Made by a program: the position numbers and the translations under genes
The notes under the pieces: model-generated
What the model was told of the DNA's origin: nothing
Database searches by the model: none
Seen by the model: only the letters and a program-made list of their open reading frames with translations
NCBI GenBank assembly: GCA_041487355.1
Contig: JBGPND010000052.1
Location: 1-27,540 of the forward strand
DNA length: 27,540 nucleotides
Direction of reading: 5' to 3'
From: JAMXLO01 sp041487355
GTDB taxonomy: Bacteria > Pseudomonadota > Alphaproteobacteria > Acetobacterales > Acetobacteraceae
Part shown: piece after piece, positions 8,228-16,436 of the stretch
How positions within the stretch are numbered: the stretch's first letter is position 1
Layout: every line of letters begins with the position of its first letter

Positions 8228-9298
8228 TCAACTCGAACTGGACACTCGCAGCCCAAGCCCCGCATCGCGTGTTGCGGATGTGTAGATCCTGGCGCGCGAC
8301 AGGTCGATGCCGCAGGTCTGGCCGGCAACCGGTATCCACGCGTCGGCTGGCCGCAACACCTCCAGCACCTGCCCGGCGAGCGCGATCCGCAGCCGGCGCA
8401 TCGGTCCGACGGCATGGACGCGTTCCACCCGCGCCGGCCCGCTTCCGGGCAGCAAGCCGATCTCATGCGGCCGGATCAGCGCGATCGCCGGCCCCGGCGG
8501 ACAATCGGTCGGCAGTGCGCAATCAGCCAGCCCGTCAACATGCGCCCGCCCGTGCGCAACAACACAGTCCAGCCGAATCGACTCGCCCAGGAACTCATGC
8601 ACGAAGGCACTCGCCGGTTCGGCATACAGCCGATCCGGCACATCCACCTGCTCGATCCGGCCGCCGCGCAACACCGCGACGCGGTCTGCCATCTCCATCG
8701 CCTCGGCCTGATCATGCGTGACGAAGATGCTGGTGAGACCCATCCGGTCGTGCAGATCGCGCAGCCAGATGCGCAGGCTCTTGCGCACCTTGGCATCGAG
8801 CGCGCCGAACGGTTCGTCGAGCAGCAGCAGGCCAGGCTCGATCGCCAGCGCGCGGGCCAGAGCGACGCGCTGGCGCTGGCCGCCCGAGACCTGCTCGGGA
8901 TGGCGGTCGGCAAGGTCGCCGATGCCCATCAGATCCAGCAGCGACTGCACCCGCGCGTGGATCTCGCGCTGCGGCGGGCGTTGCCGGCGCGGCCGCACCT
9001 GCAAGCCGAACGCGACATTGCGCGCCACCGTCATGTGACGGAACAGCGCGTAGTGCTGGAACACGAAGCCGACGCCACGCTCGCGTGCCGGCACGCCGTC
9101 CATATTGCGTCCGCCGACGACGATGTCGCCGGAATCGACGAACTCCAGCCCGGCGAGCACGCGCAGCAGCGTGGTCTTGCCGGAACCCGACGGACCCAGC
9201 AGCGCCAGGAACTCGCCCGGCGCGACCGACAGGCTCACGCCGTCCAGCGCCGCGACACCATCGAACGACTTGCGCACGTCGCGCAGCTCGACATTCAC
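8228..9298 (-). CDS. cysA: sulfate/thiosulfate ABC transporter ATP-binding protein
   Basis: A 356-aa ATPase that powers sulfate/thiosulfate import. Walker A is GPSGSGKT (35-42), the Q-loop is FQHYALF, the signature VSGGQRQR (137-144), Walker B LLLLDEP (157-163), and the H-loop FVTHDQAEA. A C-terminal TOBE-like regulatory domain (about 240-356) contains LIRPHEIGLL. The start is GTG at 9298, overlapping the cysW stop as GTGA. Reading further upstream only enters cysW in another frame. It is the last gene of the operon; the order sbp-cysT-cysW-cysA and the TOBE extension fix the substrate as sulfate rather than another oxyanion. Confidence 0.93.
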   Translation of the reverse strand: MNVELRDVRKSFDGVAALDGVSLSVAPGEFLALLGPSGSGKTTLLRVLAGLEFVDSGDIVVGGRNMDGVPARERGVGFVFQHYALFRHMTVARNVAFGLQVRPRRQRPPQREIHARVQSLLDLMGIGDLADRHPEQVSGGQRQRVALARALAIEPGLLLLDEPFGALDAKVRKSLRIWLRDLHDRMGLTSIFVTHDQAEAMEMADRVAVLRGGRIEQVDVPDRLYAEPASAFVHEFLGESIRLDCVVAHGRAHVDGLADCALPTDCPPGPAIALIRPHEIGLLPGSGPARVERVHAVGPMRRLRIALAGQVLEVLRPADAWIPVAGQTCGIDLSRARIYTSATRDAGLGLRVSSSS

Positions 9299-10149
9299 AG
9301 CAGCGGCCCGCCGCGACGCCCGATCCGCCATTCGACCGCGACCTTCACCGCCAGCGTCAGCAGCGCCAGCAGCGACAGCAGGCCGGCGATGGTGAAAGCG
9401 CCGACCCAGTCGTAGTCGTTGAACAACGCCTCGACCTGCAGCGGCATGGTCATGGTCTGTCCGCGCACATGCCCGGATACCACGGCGACGGCACCGAATT
9501 CGCCCATGGCGCGGGCGTTGCACAGGAGCACGCCATAGAGCAAGCCCCAGCGGATATTGGGCAGGGTCACCCGCCAGAAGGTCTGCCAGCCGCTGGCTCC
9601 GAGCGTGAGTGCGGCCTCCTCCTCCGCCGCGCCCTGCTCCTGCATCAATGGGATCAGCGTGCGCGCGACGAAGGGAAAGGTCACGAAGGTGGTGGCGAGG
9701 ATCAACCCGGGGATGGCGAAGATGATGCGCACCCCGGCGCGCTCCAGCATCGGGCCGAACCAGCCGTTGGCGCCGAACAGCAGCACCCAGACCAGGCCGG
9801 AGATCACCGGTGAGACCGAGAAGGGCAGTTCGATCAACGTGATCAGCAGGCTGCGTCCAGGAAAGCCGAAGCGGCCGATGCACCAGGCCGAGGCGAGGCC
9901 GCAGACCGTATTCAGCGGCACGCTGACCGCCGCGACGATCAGTGTCAGCTCGATCGCCGCCAGCGCATCGGGTTCGCCGAGTGCCGCCATCACGCCTGTC
10001 AGCCCGCGGGACAGCGCCTCGGCGAACACCGCGGCCAGCGGCAGCAGCAGGAGCAGGAGCAGCAGGACGATGGTCAGCGCGGTCAACATGATGCGCGCCG
10101 CCGGACGTTCCTCCGTCGCGCGAACCGCGTGGGTGATGGACTGGCTCAT
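9295..10149 (-). CDS. cysW: sulfate ABC transporter permease CysW
   Basis: A 284-aa inner-membrane permease with six predicted helices, beginning with a long Leu run (about 27-50). The binding-protein-dependent transport EAA loop is visible as EEEAALTLGASGWQTFWRVT. It is followed by NARAMGEFGAVAVVSGHVRG, a hallmark of CysW. The start is ATG 10149, overlapping the cysT stop (ATGA). It heterodimerises with CysT and docks CysA. Confidence 0.93.
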   Translation of the reverse strand: MSQSITHAVRATEERPAARIMLTALTIVLLLLLLLLPLAAVFAEALSRGLTGVMAALGEPDALAAIELTLIVAAVSVPLNTVCGLASAWCIGRFGFPGRSLLITLIELPFSVSPVISGLVWVLLFGANGWFGPMLERAGVRIIFAIPGLILATTFVTFPFVARTLIPLMQEQGAAEEEAALTLGASGWQTFWRVTLPNIRWGLLYGVLLCNARAMGEFGAVAVVSGHVRGQTMTMPLQVEALFNDYDWVGAFTIAGLLSLLALLTLAVKVAVEWRIGRRGGPLL

Positions 10150-10973
10150 CGCATGCGTCCGCCCACGCGCCGCTGCAGCAGAGTGAGCAGAAGCAGGATG
10201 CCGAACGACACCAGCAGCATCACGAGCCCGAGCGCGGCGGCTCCGGCATAGTCGAACTGTTCCAGCCTGATCACGATCAGCAGCGGAGCGATCTCGCTGA
10301 CCATCGGCATGTTGCCGGCGATGAAGATGACCGAGCCATACTCGCCGACGCCGCGCGCCAGCGCCGCGCCAAAGCCAGCCAGCAATGCCGGGCCGAGCGC
10401 CGGTAGTACGACACGGCACACCGTCTGGGCGCGTGTCGCACCCAGTGTCGCAGCGGCCTCCTCCGCCTCGGGCGGCAGGTCCATGATGACCGGCTCCACG
10501 GTGCGTACGACGAAGGGCAGCCCGACGAAGATCAAGGCAACCAGGATGCCAAGCGGCGTGTAGGCGACCTTGATGCCGAGCGGCGTCAGCAGCGCGCCGA
10601 TCCAGCCCTGCGGCGCTAACAGCGCGGTCAGCGCGATGCCGGCCACCGCGGTCGGCAGCGCGAGTGGCATATCGATCAGCGAGTCAACGAGATTGCGGCC
10701 CGGAAACCGATAGCGAACCATCACCCAGGCGGTCATCAGGCCGAGCGGCACGTTCACCGCCGCCGCCAGTACCGCGGCGCCGAAGCTCAGGCGCAGCGAG
10801 GCCAGCACGCGCGGCTCGGTGACCGAGTGCCACACCCCCGCGATGCCCAGTTCCCACGGCCGCAGCGCAAGCCCCGCCAGGGGCAGCAGCACGATGAGCG
10901 ACAGCCAGGTGAGCGTGATGCCGAGCGTGGGAGCGAAGCCCGGCAGCGCGGTGCGACGGGCGGCCCGGATCAT
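10146..10973 (-). CDS. cysT: sulfate ABC transporter permease CysT (CysU)
   Basis: A 275-aa permease with six hydrophobic helices. The EAA loop reads EEAAATLGATRAQTVCRV and is followed by ARGVGEYGSVIFIAGNMP, the CysT counterpart of the CysW motif. It also has the conserved PLALPTAVAGIALT segment. ATG 10973 overlaps the TGA of the upstream binding protein gene, and its own TGA overlaps the cysW start, indicating translational coupling throughout. Confidence 0.93.
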   Translation of the reverse strand: MIRAARRTALPGFAPTLGITLTWLSLIVLLPLAGLALRPWELGIAGVWHSVTEPRVLASLRLSFGAAVLAAAVNVPLGLMTAWVMVRYRFPGRNLVDSLIDMPLALPTAVAGIALTALLAPQGWIGALLTPLGIKVAYTPLGILVALIFVGLPFVVRTVEPVIMDLPPEAEEAAATLGATRAQTVCRVVLPALGPALLAGFGAALARGVGEYGSVIFIAGNMPMVSEIAPLLIVIRLEQFDYAGAAALGLVMLLVSFGILLLLTLLQRRVGGRMR

Positions 10974-11983
10974 TTTCCAGGCGTGAAGACGCGGTCGAAC
11001 ATCCCGCCATCGGCAAAGTACGTTGCCTGAGCCACGTCCCAGCCGCCGAAGTCCCGGATGGTGAGCAACCGCAGCGTCGGATAGCGCTCCGCGTATTGCG
11101 CCGCCACGGCCGAATCGCGCGGACGGTAGTAGTTCCTGGCCACGATCTCCTGTGCTTCCTTCGTGTAGAGGAACTCGAGATAAGCCTGCGCCACCGCGCG
11201 GGTGCCCCTCCTGTCGACCACGCTGTCCACCACGGCGACCGGCGGCTCGGCCAGTATGCTGAGCGAAGGGTAAACAATCTCGAACTGGTCGGCGCCAAAT
11301 TCCTTGCGCGCCAACCAGGCTTCGTTCTCCCACGCCAGCAGCACGTCGCCGAGGCCGCGCTGGACGAAGCTGATCGTGGCGCCGCGGGCGCCGGTGTCCA
11401 TCACCGGCACCTGGCGGAACAGTGCGCGCATGAACGCCTCGGCGGATTCCGCGGTGGCGCCCGGCTGCCGTTGCGCCCAGCCGAGCGCGGCCAGGAAGTT
11501 CCAGCGCGCCCCGCCCGATGTCTTCGGATTGGGCGTGATCACGGCCACGCCGGGCTTGAGCAGGTCGGGCCAGTCGTGGACCCCCTTCGCGTTGCCCTTG
11601 CGCACCAGGAAGACGATCGTGCTCGTGTAGGGCGAGGCATTGTCGGGCAGCCGCGTCTGCCAATCTGGTGCAAGCAGCCCGCGCCTGGCCAACGCATCGA
11701 TATCGGCGCCCAGTGCCAGTGTCACCACGTCCGCCTGCAGCCCGTCCAGCACCGCCCGGGCCGAGGCACCGGAACCGTTGTGCGACTGGCTGATGGTGAT
11801 GCGCTGCCCGGTCTTTGCCTGCCAGGCGGCAATGAAGGCGCGGTTGACGTCCCGGTAGAGTTCGCGTGTCGGATCGTAGGACACGTTGAGCAGCGTGACA
11901 TCCGCGGCCGCGGCGCGCCGGATGCCTGCACTGCCCAGCAGCATGCCGACTGTGGCGCGTCGCGTCAGAAGTCTTCGGCGCAT
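10970..11983 (-). CDS. sbp: periplasmic sulfate-binding protein
   Basis: A 337-aa secreted binding protein. The N-terminus is Arg-rich (MRRRLLTRRATVG), with a hydrophobic core and AAAA-D cleavage near residue 27; twin arginines suggest possible Tat export. Family motifs are LNVSYDPTRELY at the mature start, SQSHNGSGASARAV (usually SHGGSG; here Asn replaces the first Gly), NPKTSGGARWNFL, and an FGGWDVAQATYFADGG C-terminus. It binds sulfate or thiosulfate and delivers it to CysTW. An ATG at 11983 with a strong upstream GGAGGT settles the start. sbp versus cysP cannot be separated by eye. Confidence 0.9.
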   Translation of the reverse strand: MRRRLLTRRATVGMLLGSAGIRRAAAADVTLLNVSYDPTRELYRDVNRAFIAAWQAKTGQRITISQSHNGSGASARAVLDGLQADVVTLALGADIDALARRGLLAPDWQTRLPDNASPYTSTIVFLVRKGNAKGVHDWPDLLKPGVAVITPNPKTSGGARWNFLAALGWAQRQPGATAESAEAFMRALFRQVPVMDTGARGATISFVQRGLGDVLLAWENEAWLARKEFGADQFEIVYPSLSILAEPPVAVVDSVVDRRGTRAVAQAYLEFLYTKEAQEIVARNYYRPRDSAVAAQYAERYPTLRLLTIRDFGGWDVAQATYFADGGMFDRVFTPGK

Positions 11984-11987
11984 GGCG

Positions 11988-11998
11988 GACCTCCGTTC
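11988..11998 (-). promoter_or_regulatory. ribosome binding site of sbp
   Basis: On the minus strand the sequence upstream of the ATG reads aacggaggtccgcc, giving GGAGGT about 6 nt before the start. It decides the start of the sulfate-binding protein. Confidence 0.6.
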
Positions 11999-12002
11999 CT
12001 GC

Positions 12003-12014
12003 GTTATGGATAAC
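12003..12014. promoter_or_regulatory. gttatggataac dyad upstream of sbp
   Basis: A 12-bp quasi-palindrome (gttat-gg-ataac) about 20 bp upstream of the sbp start, AT-rich against a GC-rich background. It could be a -10 element or an operator for sulfate control. There is no direct evidence beyond position and symmetry. Confidence 0.3.
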
Positions 12015-12042
12015 ACAGGCGAGGCCGGGCACTCACCGGCAT

Positions 12043-13320
12043 TCACCGCGCGTTCGCCTGCGCCTGCAGCGGCCAGAGCACGGCCCGCCAGTGCAGGGCG
12101 ATCAGCAGCGTGAGCGCCAAACCCACACCGCAGTAGAGCGTCGCGGTCGACACGAAGCCGATCCGATCGATCAGCGCGCCGGCGGAGGTCAGGCCGATCG
12201 GCAAGCCGTAGATCGCCAGCATGCGCATCCCCATCACCCGGCCGCGGAATGCCCCCGCACTGTGCAGCAGCATGGCCGACATCGGCACCAGGCTGAGGCT
12301 CTGCGCGAGACCGGCGAGAATCAGCGCCGCGCTGCCACTCCCCGGGCTCCGCATATGCACGAACACCAGCAGCATCGCGTACCAGGCCAACGCAAACACG
12401 ATCATCATGCGTGCCGGCCTGATCGCCCGGCCGGCCATACTGATGCCGACGGAGCCGAGCAAGGCACCGAATGCGAAGCTCGCGATCAGGTAGCCGAGGC
12501 CGGTCTGGTCGACGTGGTAGATATCCCTCGCGACATAAGGCAGCAGGCCGCTGGTCAGCGGGTACGCCGTCATGTTGACCAGGAAGGCGAGCCACAACGC
12601 GGCCAGCGAGGACGGCGTGTCCCACAGATAGGCCAGCCCTTCCCCGAGGTCCCGCCACAGCGAGGGTCGCGCGGACAGGGCAACCGCTTCCCTGCCGGGC
12701 CGCGCCGCCCCGACGCCGAGGGTCAGCAGGAACCCCACCACGTAGCAGCAGGCGATCGCGACATAGGCCGGCCCCATCCCCAATGCGGCGAACAATCCCG
12801 CCCCGGCGAGCGCGCCGACGGTGCGGGCGGAATCGGAGGTCGTGCGCGAGGCGCCCATGGCGCTGACGAAGCGATCGATCGGCATGGTCTCGGCAACCAG
12901 CGCACTGCGCATCGCAAGATCGGACGGGCGCACCAGTCCGGCGATCCCCGCGATGACGAAGACATGCACCGGGCGCAGCGTGCCGCTGAAGGCGAGAGCC
13001 ATCAGGACGCTCGCCAGCGTGGCGTAGCCGACGCGCATGGCGCAGAGCACGTTGCGGAGACCCAGGCGGTCGCCCGCCATGCCGAACACCGGTGCGACCA
13101 GCGTGCCGAAATACTGTAGCGAGCCGAACAGGGTCAGCAGCAGTACCGAGCCGGTCTCGACCAGCACATACCAGCCGAGGATCAGGTTCTCCATCTCGGT
13201 GCCCCAGGAGGTCAGCAGGTCCGCCGGGTACTGGAAGCGGAAGCTGCGCACCTGGAACGGCGCGAACAGCGAGGATCGCCACACCATGCCGGTGCGCCAC
13301 CGCGAACCGCCGTGGTTCAT
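12043..13320 (-). CDS. MFS transporter, EntS-like exporter family
   Basis: A 425-aa protein with about 12 membrane helices. The N-terminus has FRFQYPADLLTSWGTEMENL, then GWYVLVETGSVLLLTLFGSL. The first MFS loop is VFGMAGDRLGLRNVL (motif A form GxxxDRxG). The overall pattern matches MFS_3 proteins (enterobactin exporter EntS-like). It ends 59 bp before sbp on the same strand, so it may be the first gene of the sulfate operon, although it has no known sulfate role. The substrate is unknown. Confidence 0.8.
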   Translation of the reverse strand: MNHGGSRWRTGMVWRSSLFAPFQVRSFRFQYPADLLTSWGTEMENLILGWYVLVETGSVLLLTLFGSLQYFGTLVAPVFGMAGDRLGLRNVLCAMRVGYATLASVLMALAFSGTLRPVHVFVIAGIAGLVRPSDLAMRSALVAETMPIDRFVSAMGASRTTSDSARTVGALAGAGLFAALGMGPAYVAIACCYVVGFLLTLGVGAARPGREAVALSARPSLWRDLGEGLAYLWDTPSSLAALWLAFLVNMTAYPLTSGLLPYVARDIYHVDQTGLGYLIASFAFGALLGSVGISMAGRAIRPARMMIVFALAWYAMLLVFVHMRSPGSGSAALILAGLAQSLSLVPMSAMLLHSAGAFRGRVMGMRMLAIYGLPIGLTSAGALIDRIGFVSTATLYCGVGLALTLLIALHWRAVLWPLQAQANAR

Positions 13321-13445
13321 TGCCTGTCCGGCCCCTCGTGCTTTCCTGGACGGCCTGACAGGCCATTTGGCCGGAGGTTAGCCCTGGAGCCCGACGACAG
13401 GAAGCCGGGCTACAGCACGTTCAGCATGAGTCGAACCCCACCGGA

Positions 13446-13521
13446 ATGATGGGTTTCGCTCTGCTCAACCCATCCTACGCTTCAAACTGTAGGATGGGTT
13501 GAGCGCAGCGATACCCATCAC
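13446..13521. repeat. 33-bp-arm intergenic palindrome, copy 1
   Basis: 13446-13478 and 13489-13521 are near-perfect reverse complements around a 10-nt loop. The sequence core is ctcaacccatcctac / gtaggatgggttgag. It lies between the converging ends of accessory genes. A second copy of the same family is at 19292-19365. Confidence 0.85.
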
Positions 13522-13561
13522 CACGAGATCCGCTCACGTTTCCGGTCATCCTGAGCCTGCT

Positions 13562-14971
13562 CTATGGCTGGCGTGCCGCGTGCGCCAGCCGCCTGAACCA
13601 GGCGCCGGACGCGATCGCCGCCGACAGCGTGACCCCGTAGACCACCAGCGCCACGCCGAGCGCCGCGAACACCCCGCCGAGCGAACCTGTCGTGCGCAAC
13701 GCGATCCAGCCACCACCGATCGCGATGAGCAGACGCAGCATCCCGGCGAAGAGCGGCCAGAACAACCGGCCGGCTCCCTGCGAGGCGAAATACAGCGACA
13801 GGCCAAGTCCGAAGAACCCGTAGGCGGGGCCGACGCTGCGCAGATACGCCGTGCCGGTCTCCAGCATGCGCGGATCGTGACCGAACAATTCCAGCCACGC
13901 CCGCGGCCAGATCGCGGCGGCCAGCCCAATCGTCTCGGTCAACGCGAAGGCAAGCGCGCCGCCGATCAGTGCGATGCGCAGTGCCCGCGCCCGCTGGCCG
14001 GCGCCAATGTTGGTGCCGACCAGGGCCACCAGCGGCGCGCCGAGACCGAATACCAGCGGCACCAGCAGATATTCCAGCCGGCCGCCGGTGCCATAGCCGG
14101 CGATCGCATCGGGCCCCGCCGCGGCACCCACCAGCGCCGTCGTCAGCGCTACGGTCAATGTCGTCTGCAGCGTGGTGACCGAGGCGACCGCGCCGACACG
14201 CATTATGTCGAAGAACAGCGCCCGCCGGAGCCGCGACAACCTGAGATGTACCAGGCAACGTCCGGAGAGGATGTACCATCCCAGCACGGCCGTGGTCAGC
14301 ACCGTGGTGGACACCACCGCCACGCCGCCGCCTGCAATGCCAAGCGCCGGAAACGGGCCGAGGCCGAAGATCAGGCAAGGCGACAGCGGCACCAGCAGCA
14401 CGACACCGACACAGATCACCGACGCGGGCACGAACATGTTGCCGGTGCCGCGGATCACGCTCGCCAGCGCGTTCATCAGCCACACCAGGGCGGTGCCGGC
14501 AAATACCACGTTGGAGTAGCTCAGCGCGGCTTCGAGCGAGGCGCCCTCGCCGCCCATCGCACGATACAGTGGCCGACCGAACGACAGCACCAGCGCGGAA
14601 AACATCAGGCCCAGGGCCAGGTTTATGATGATCGCGTGCAGCACCAGCGCGTCCGCATCGTCGCGCCGCCTGCCGCCGAGCGCGCGCGCGATCGCCGATG
14701 AGATGCCGCCGCCCATCGCGCCACCCGACAGCATTTGCATCATCATGAACCCCGGAAACACCAGCGCCATGCCGGCCAGCGCATCGGTGCCGAGGCGCGA
14801 CACGAACCAGGTCTCGATCAGGCCGGTGGAGGCCTGTGCCAGCATCACCAGGATGTTCGGCCACGCCAGGCGCAGCAGGGTCGGCACGATGCGGCCGTGC
14901 AGCAGCAACTGCGTGCGCGGGCTGTGCGCGGGCGCGGCCGGTTGCGGCCCGGCGCTGACCGCGACGCTCAT
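13562..14971 (-). CDS. MATE-family multidrug/Na+ antiporter
   Basis: A 469-aa inner-membrane transporter with the MATE two-lobe layout of about 12 helices. The first lobe has LLRLAWPNILVMLAQASTGL, IETWFVSRLGTDALAGMALV, and GGAMGGGISSAIARALGG. The second lobe is a weaker repeat (YGTGGRLEYLLVPLVFGLGA, then LVGTNIGAGQRARALR). It exports cationic drugs or metabolites using Na+ or H+. Its ATG overlaps the TGA of the upstream HxlR-type regulator gene (ATGA), so the two are coupled, which suggests that the pump is controlled by that regulator. Confidence 0.9.
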   Translation of the reverse strand: MSVAVSAGPQPAAPAHSPRTQLLLHGRIVPTLLRLAWPNILVMLAQASTGLIETWFVSRLGTDALAGMALVFPGFMMMQMLSGGAMGGGISSAIARALGGRRRDDADALVLHAIIINLALGLMFSALVLSFGRPLYRAMGGEGASLEAALSYSNVVFAGTALVWLMNALASVIRGTGNMFVPASVICVGVVLLVPLSPCLIFGLGPFPALGIAGGGVAVVSTTVLTTAVLGWYILSGRCLVHLRLSRLRRALFFDIMRVGAVASVTTLQTTLTVALTTALVGAAAGPDAIAGYGTGGRLEYLLVPLVFGLGAPLVALVGTNIGAGQRARALRIALIGGALAFALTETIGLAAAIWPRAWLELFGHDPRMLETGTAYLRSVGPAYGFFGLGLSLYFASQGAGRLFWPLFAGMLRLLIAIGGGWIALRTTGSLGGVFAALGVALVVYGVTLSAAIASGAWFRRLAHAARQP

Positions 14972-15483
14972 GCGGACTCCTCCGGTCTGAGCAGGCTTCC
15001 GCGCGCACCGCTGGCGAACTTGCGGCGAACGCCCTCGCCGGCGGCGGGCCCGGGCGCCAGCACGTAATCGGGACCAACCAGCGGCCGGCCGGTCGCCCGG
15101 TCCACCAGGACGGGATCGGCAACGGCACCGGTCGCCGCGTCGACGATCAGCACGGACGGCCCCTCAGGAGCGAAGTGCCGGTTGCCCCAGGCGAGTATCG
15201 CCAGCATGACCGGGCGGAAGTCCCAGCCGCGCTCGGTCAGCCGGTACTCGTCACGCGGCGGGTGCACGCTGTAGCGATGGCGCTCCAGCAGCTCTGCCTC
15301 GACCAGCGCGTTCAGCCGCCGCGTCAGCATGTTGGGTGCGATGCCGAGGCTCTTCTGGAACTCGTCGAACCGGGTAATGCCGGCGAACGCGTCCCGCAGG
15401 ATCAGGATGCTCCACCACTCGCCGACCCGTTCCAGGCTGCGGGCGATCGGGCACTGCATGGTGCCAAAGCTCTTGCGTTGCAT
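14968..15483 (-). CDS. HxlR-family winged-helix transcriptional regulator
   Basis: A 171-aa DNA-binding protein. HxlR signatures are CPIARSLERVGEWWSILILR near the N-terminus, RFDEFQKSLGIAPNMLTRRL (recognition helix), and YRLTERG in the wing. HxlR proteins are usually about 110-150 aa, and the extra ~50 C-terminal residues look unstructured. The N-terminal Cys11 may be redox-sensing as in related regulators, by inference. It is coupled by 4-bp overlap to the MATE pump and lies 54 bp downstream of a DsbA-like gene on the same strand. Confidence 0.9.
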   Translation of the reverse strand: MQRKSFGTMQCPIARSLERVGEWWSILILRDAFAGITRFDEFQKSLGIAPNMLTRRLNALVEAELLERHRYSVHPPRDEYRLTERGWDFRPVMLAILAWGNRHFAPEGPSVLIVDAATGAVADPVLVDRATGRPLVGPDYVLAPGPAAGEGVRRKFASGARGSLLRPEESA

Positions 15484-15537
15484 GACCGGAGCATGCCCGA
15501 GTCACTAGCATGATGCAAGTATCTCCGGCCGGCCTGC

Positions 15538-16275
15538 CTACTTGGCAGCTCTCGCCGTCACCACCGCCTTCTGCAATTCGGCCAGGTCGACCGCGCCAGG
15601 GATCAGCTCGCCGCCGATCACCAGCGCCGGCGTCCCCTCGATCCCGATCGCGTGCGCCAGCTTCAGGTTGGCGTCGATCCGCGCCTGGATCGCCGGATCG
15701 TCCATGTCATGCTCCAGCCGCTTCCAGTCCAACCCGAGCCGAACCGCCGCCTCCTGGATCATCGGCTTGGTGGTCTGCGGCGGAGCGTTCATGATCGCGG
15801 TGCGCAGCTTCTCGTAACCGCCCTGCTTGTGCGCCGCGAGCAAGGCCTTCGAACCCAGCACGCTCGCCGGTCCCAGGATCGGCAGGTCCTTGTAGATCAG
15901 CCGCACGCTGTGATCCCGCGCCAGCAGATCGGCCATCGCTGGCTCCAGCTTCCGGCAGTACGGGCAGCGCGTGTCGAAGAACTCGACGATCGTCACGTCG
16001 CCCTTCGGATTGCCGCCGGCCGGATCGGTGGGATCGACCAGCGCGTCCCGTGCGGCAGCGATCGCGGCGCGCGAGGAGGCCTGCTGCCGATCGCCATCCT
16101 CGGCCTGCAAGGCGGCAACCGCGTCGCGCAGGATCGACGGGTCCTGCTTGAGCGCGTCACGCAGGGTCTGCACGATTTCCGCGCGCTGCGCGGGGGTGAA
16201 TTCTTCGGCCTGCACCGGGGCGGCAAGCAGGCACGCGGCAACGCAAAGCAAGGCGAGGCGGAGGATGCGTGTCAT
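15538..16275 (-). CDS. DsbA-family thiol:disulfide oxidoreductase
   Basis: A 245-aa periplasmic protein. A signal peptide spans residues 1-23 (core LALLCVAACLLAAP, cleavage after VQA). A helical N-terminal extension (about 25-85) precedes the thioredoxin fold, with the active site FFDTRCPYCRKLEP (Cys104-Pro-Tyr-Cys107) and cis-Pro loop GIEGTPALVIGG. The extension and CPYC site resemble the Com1/DsbA group (BdbD-like) that oxidises or isomerises secreted proteins. The chosen ATG (16275) is the one followed directly by a signal peptide; upstream reading is spurious. It is divergent from the GGT-like gene. Confidence 0.9.
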   Translation of the reverse strand: MTRILRLALLCVAACLLAAPVQAEEFTPAQRAEIVQTLRDALKQDPSILRDAVAALQAEDGDRQQASSRAAIAAARDALVDPTDPAGGNPKGDVTIVEFFDTRCPYCRKLEPAMADLLARDHSVRLIYKDLPILGPASVLGSKALLAAHKQGGYEKLRTAIMNAPPQTTKPMIQEAAVRLGLDWKRLEHDMDDPAIQARIDANLKLAHAIGIEGTPALVIGGELIPGAVDLAELQKAVVTARAAK

Positions 16276-16436
16276 GGACGGCTCTCTTGCTCCAGCGCAG
16301 TGCCGATGTCGAGCGGTCACCGGTTGCCGGTGCCGCGGAAGGCGTCTATGGCACGGTCCCTCACCAGGATGACGCGGACCGGCCGAGAATCGAGGCCGCC
16401 CGCCCGAACAAGGGGTTAGCGAAGGTGCGGAGCAGC

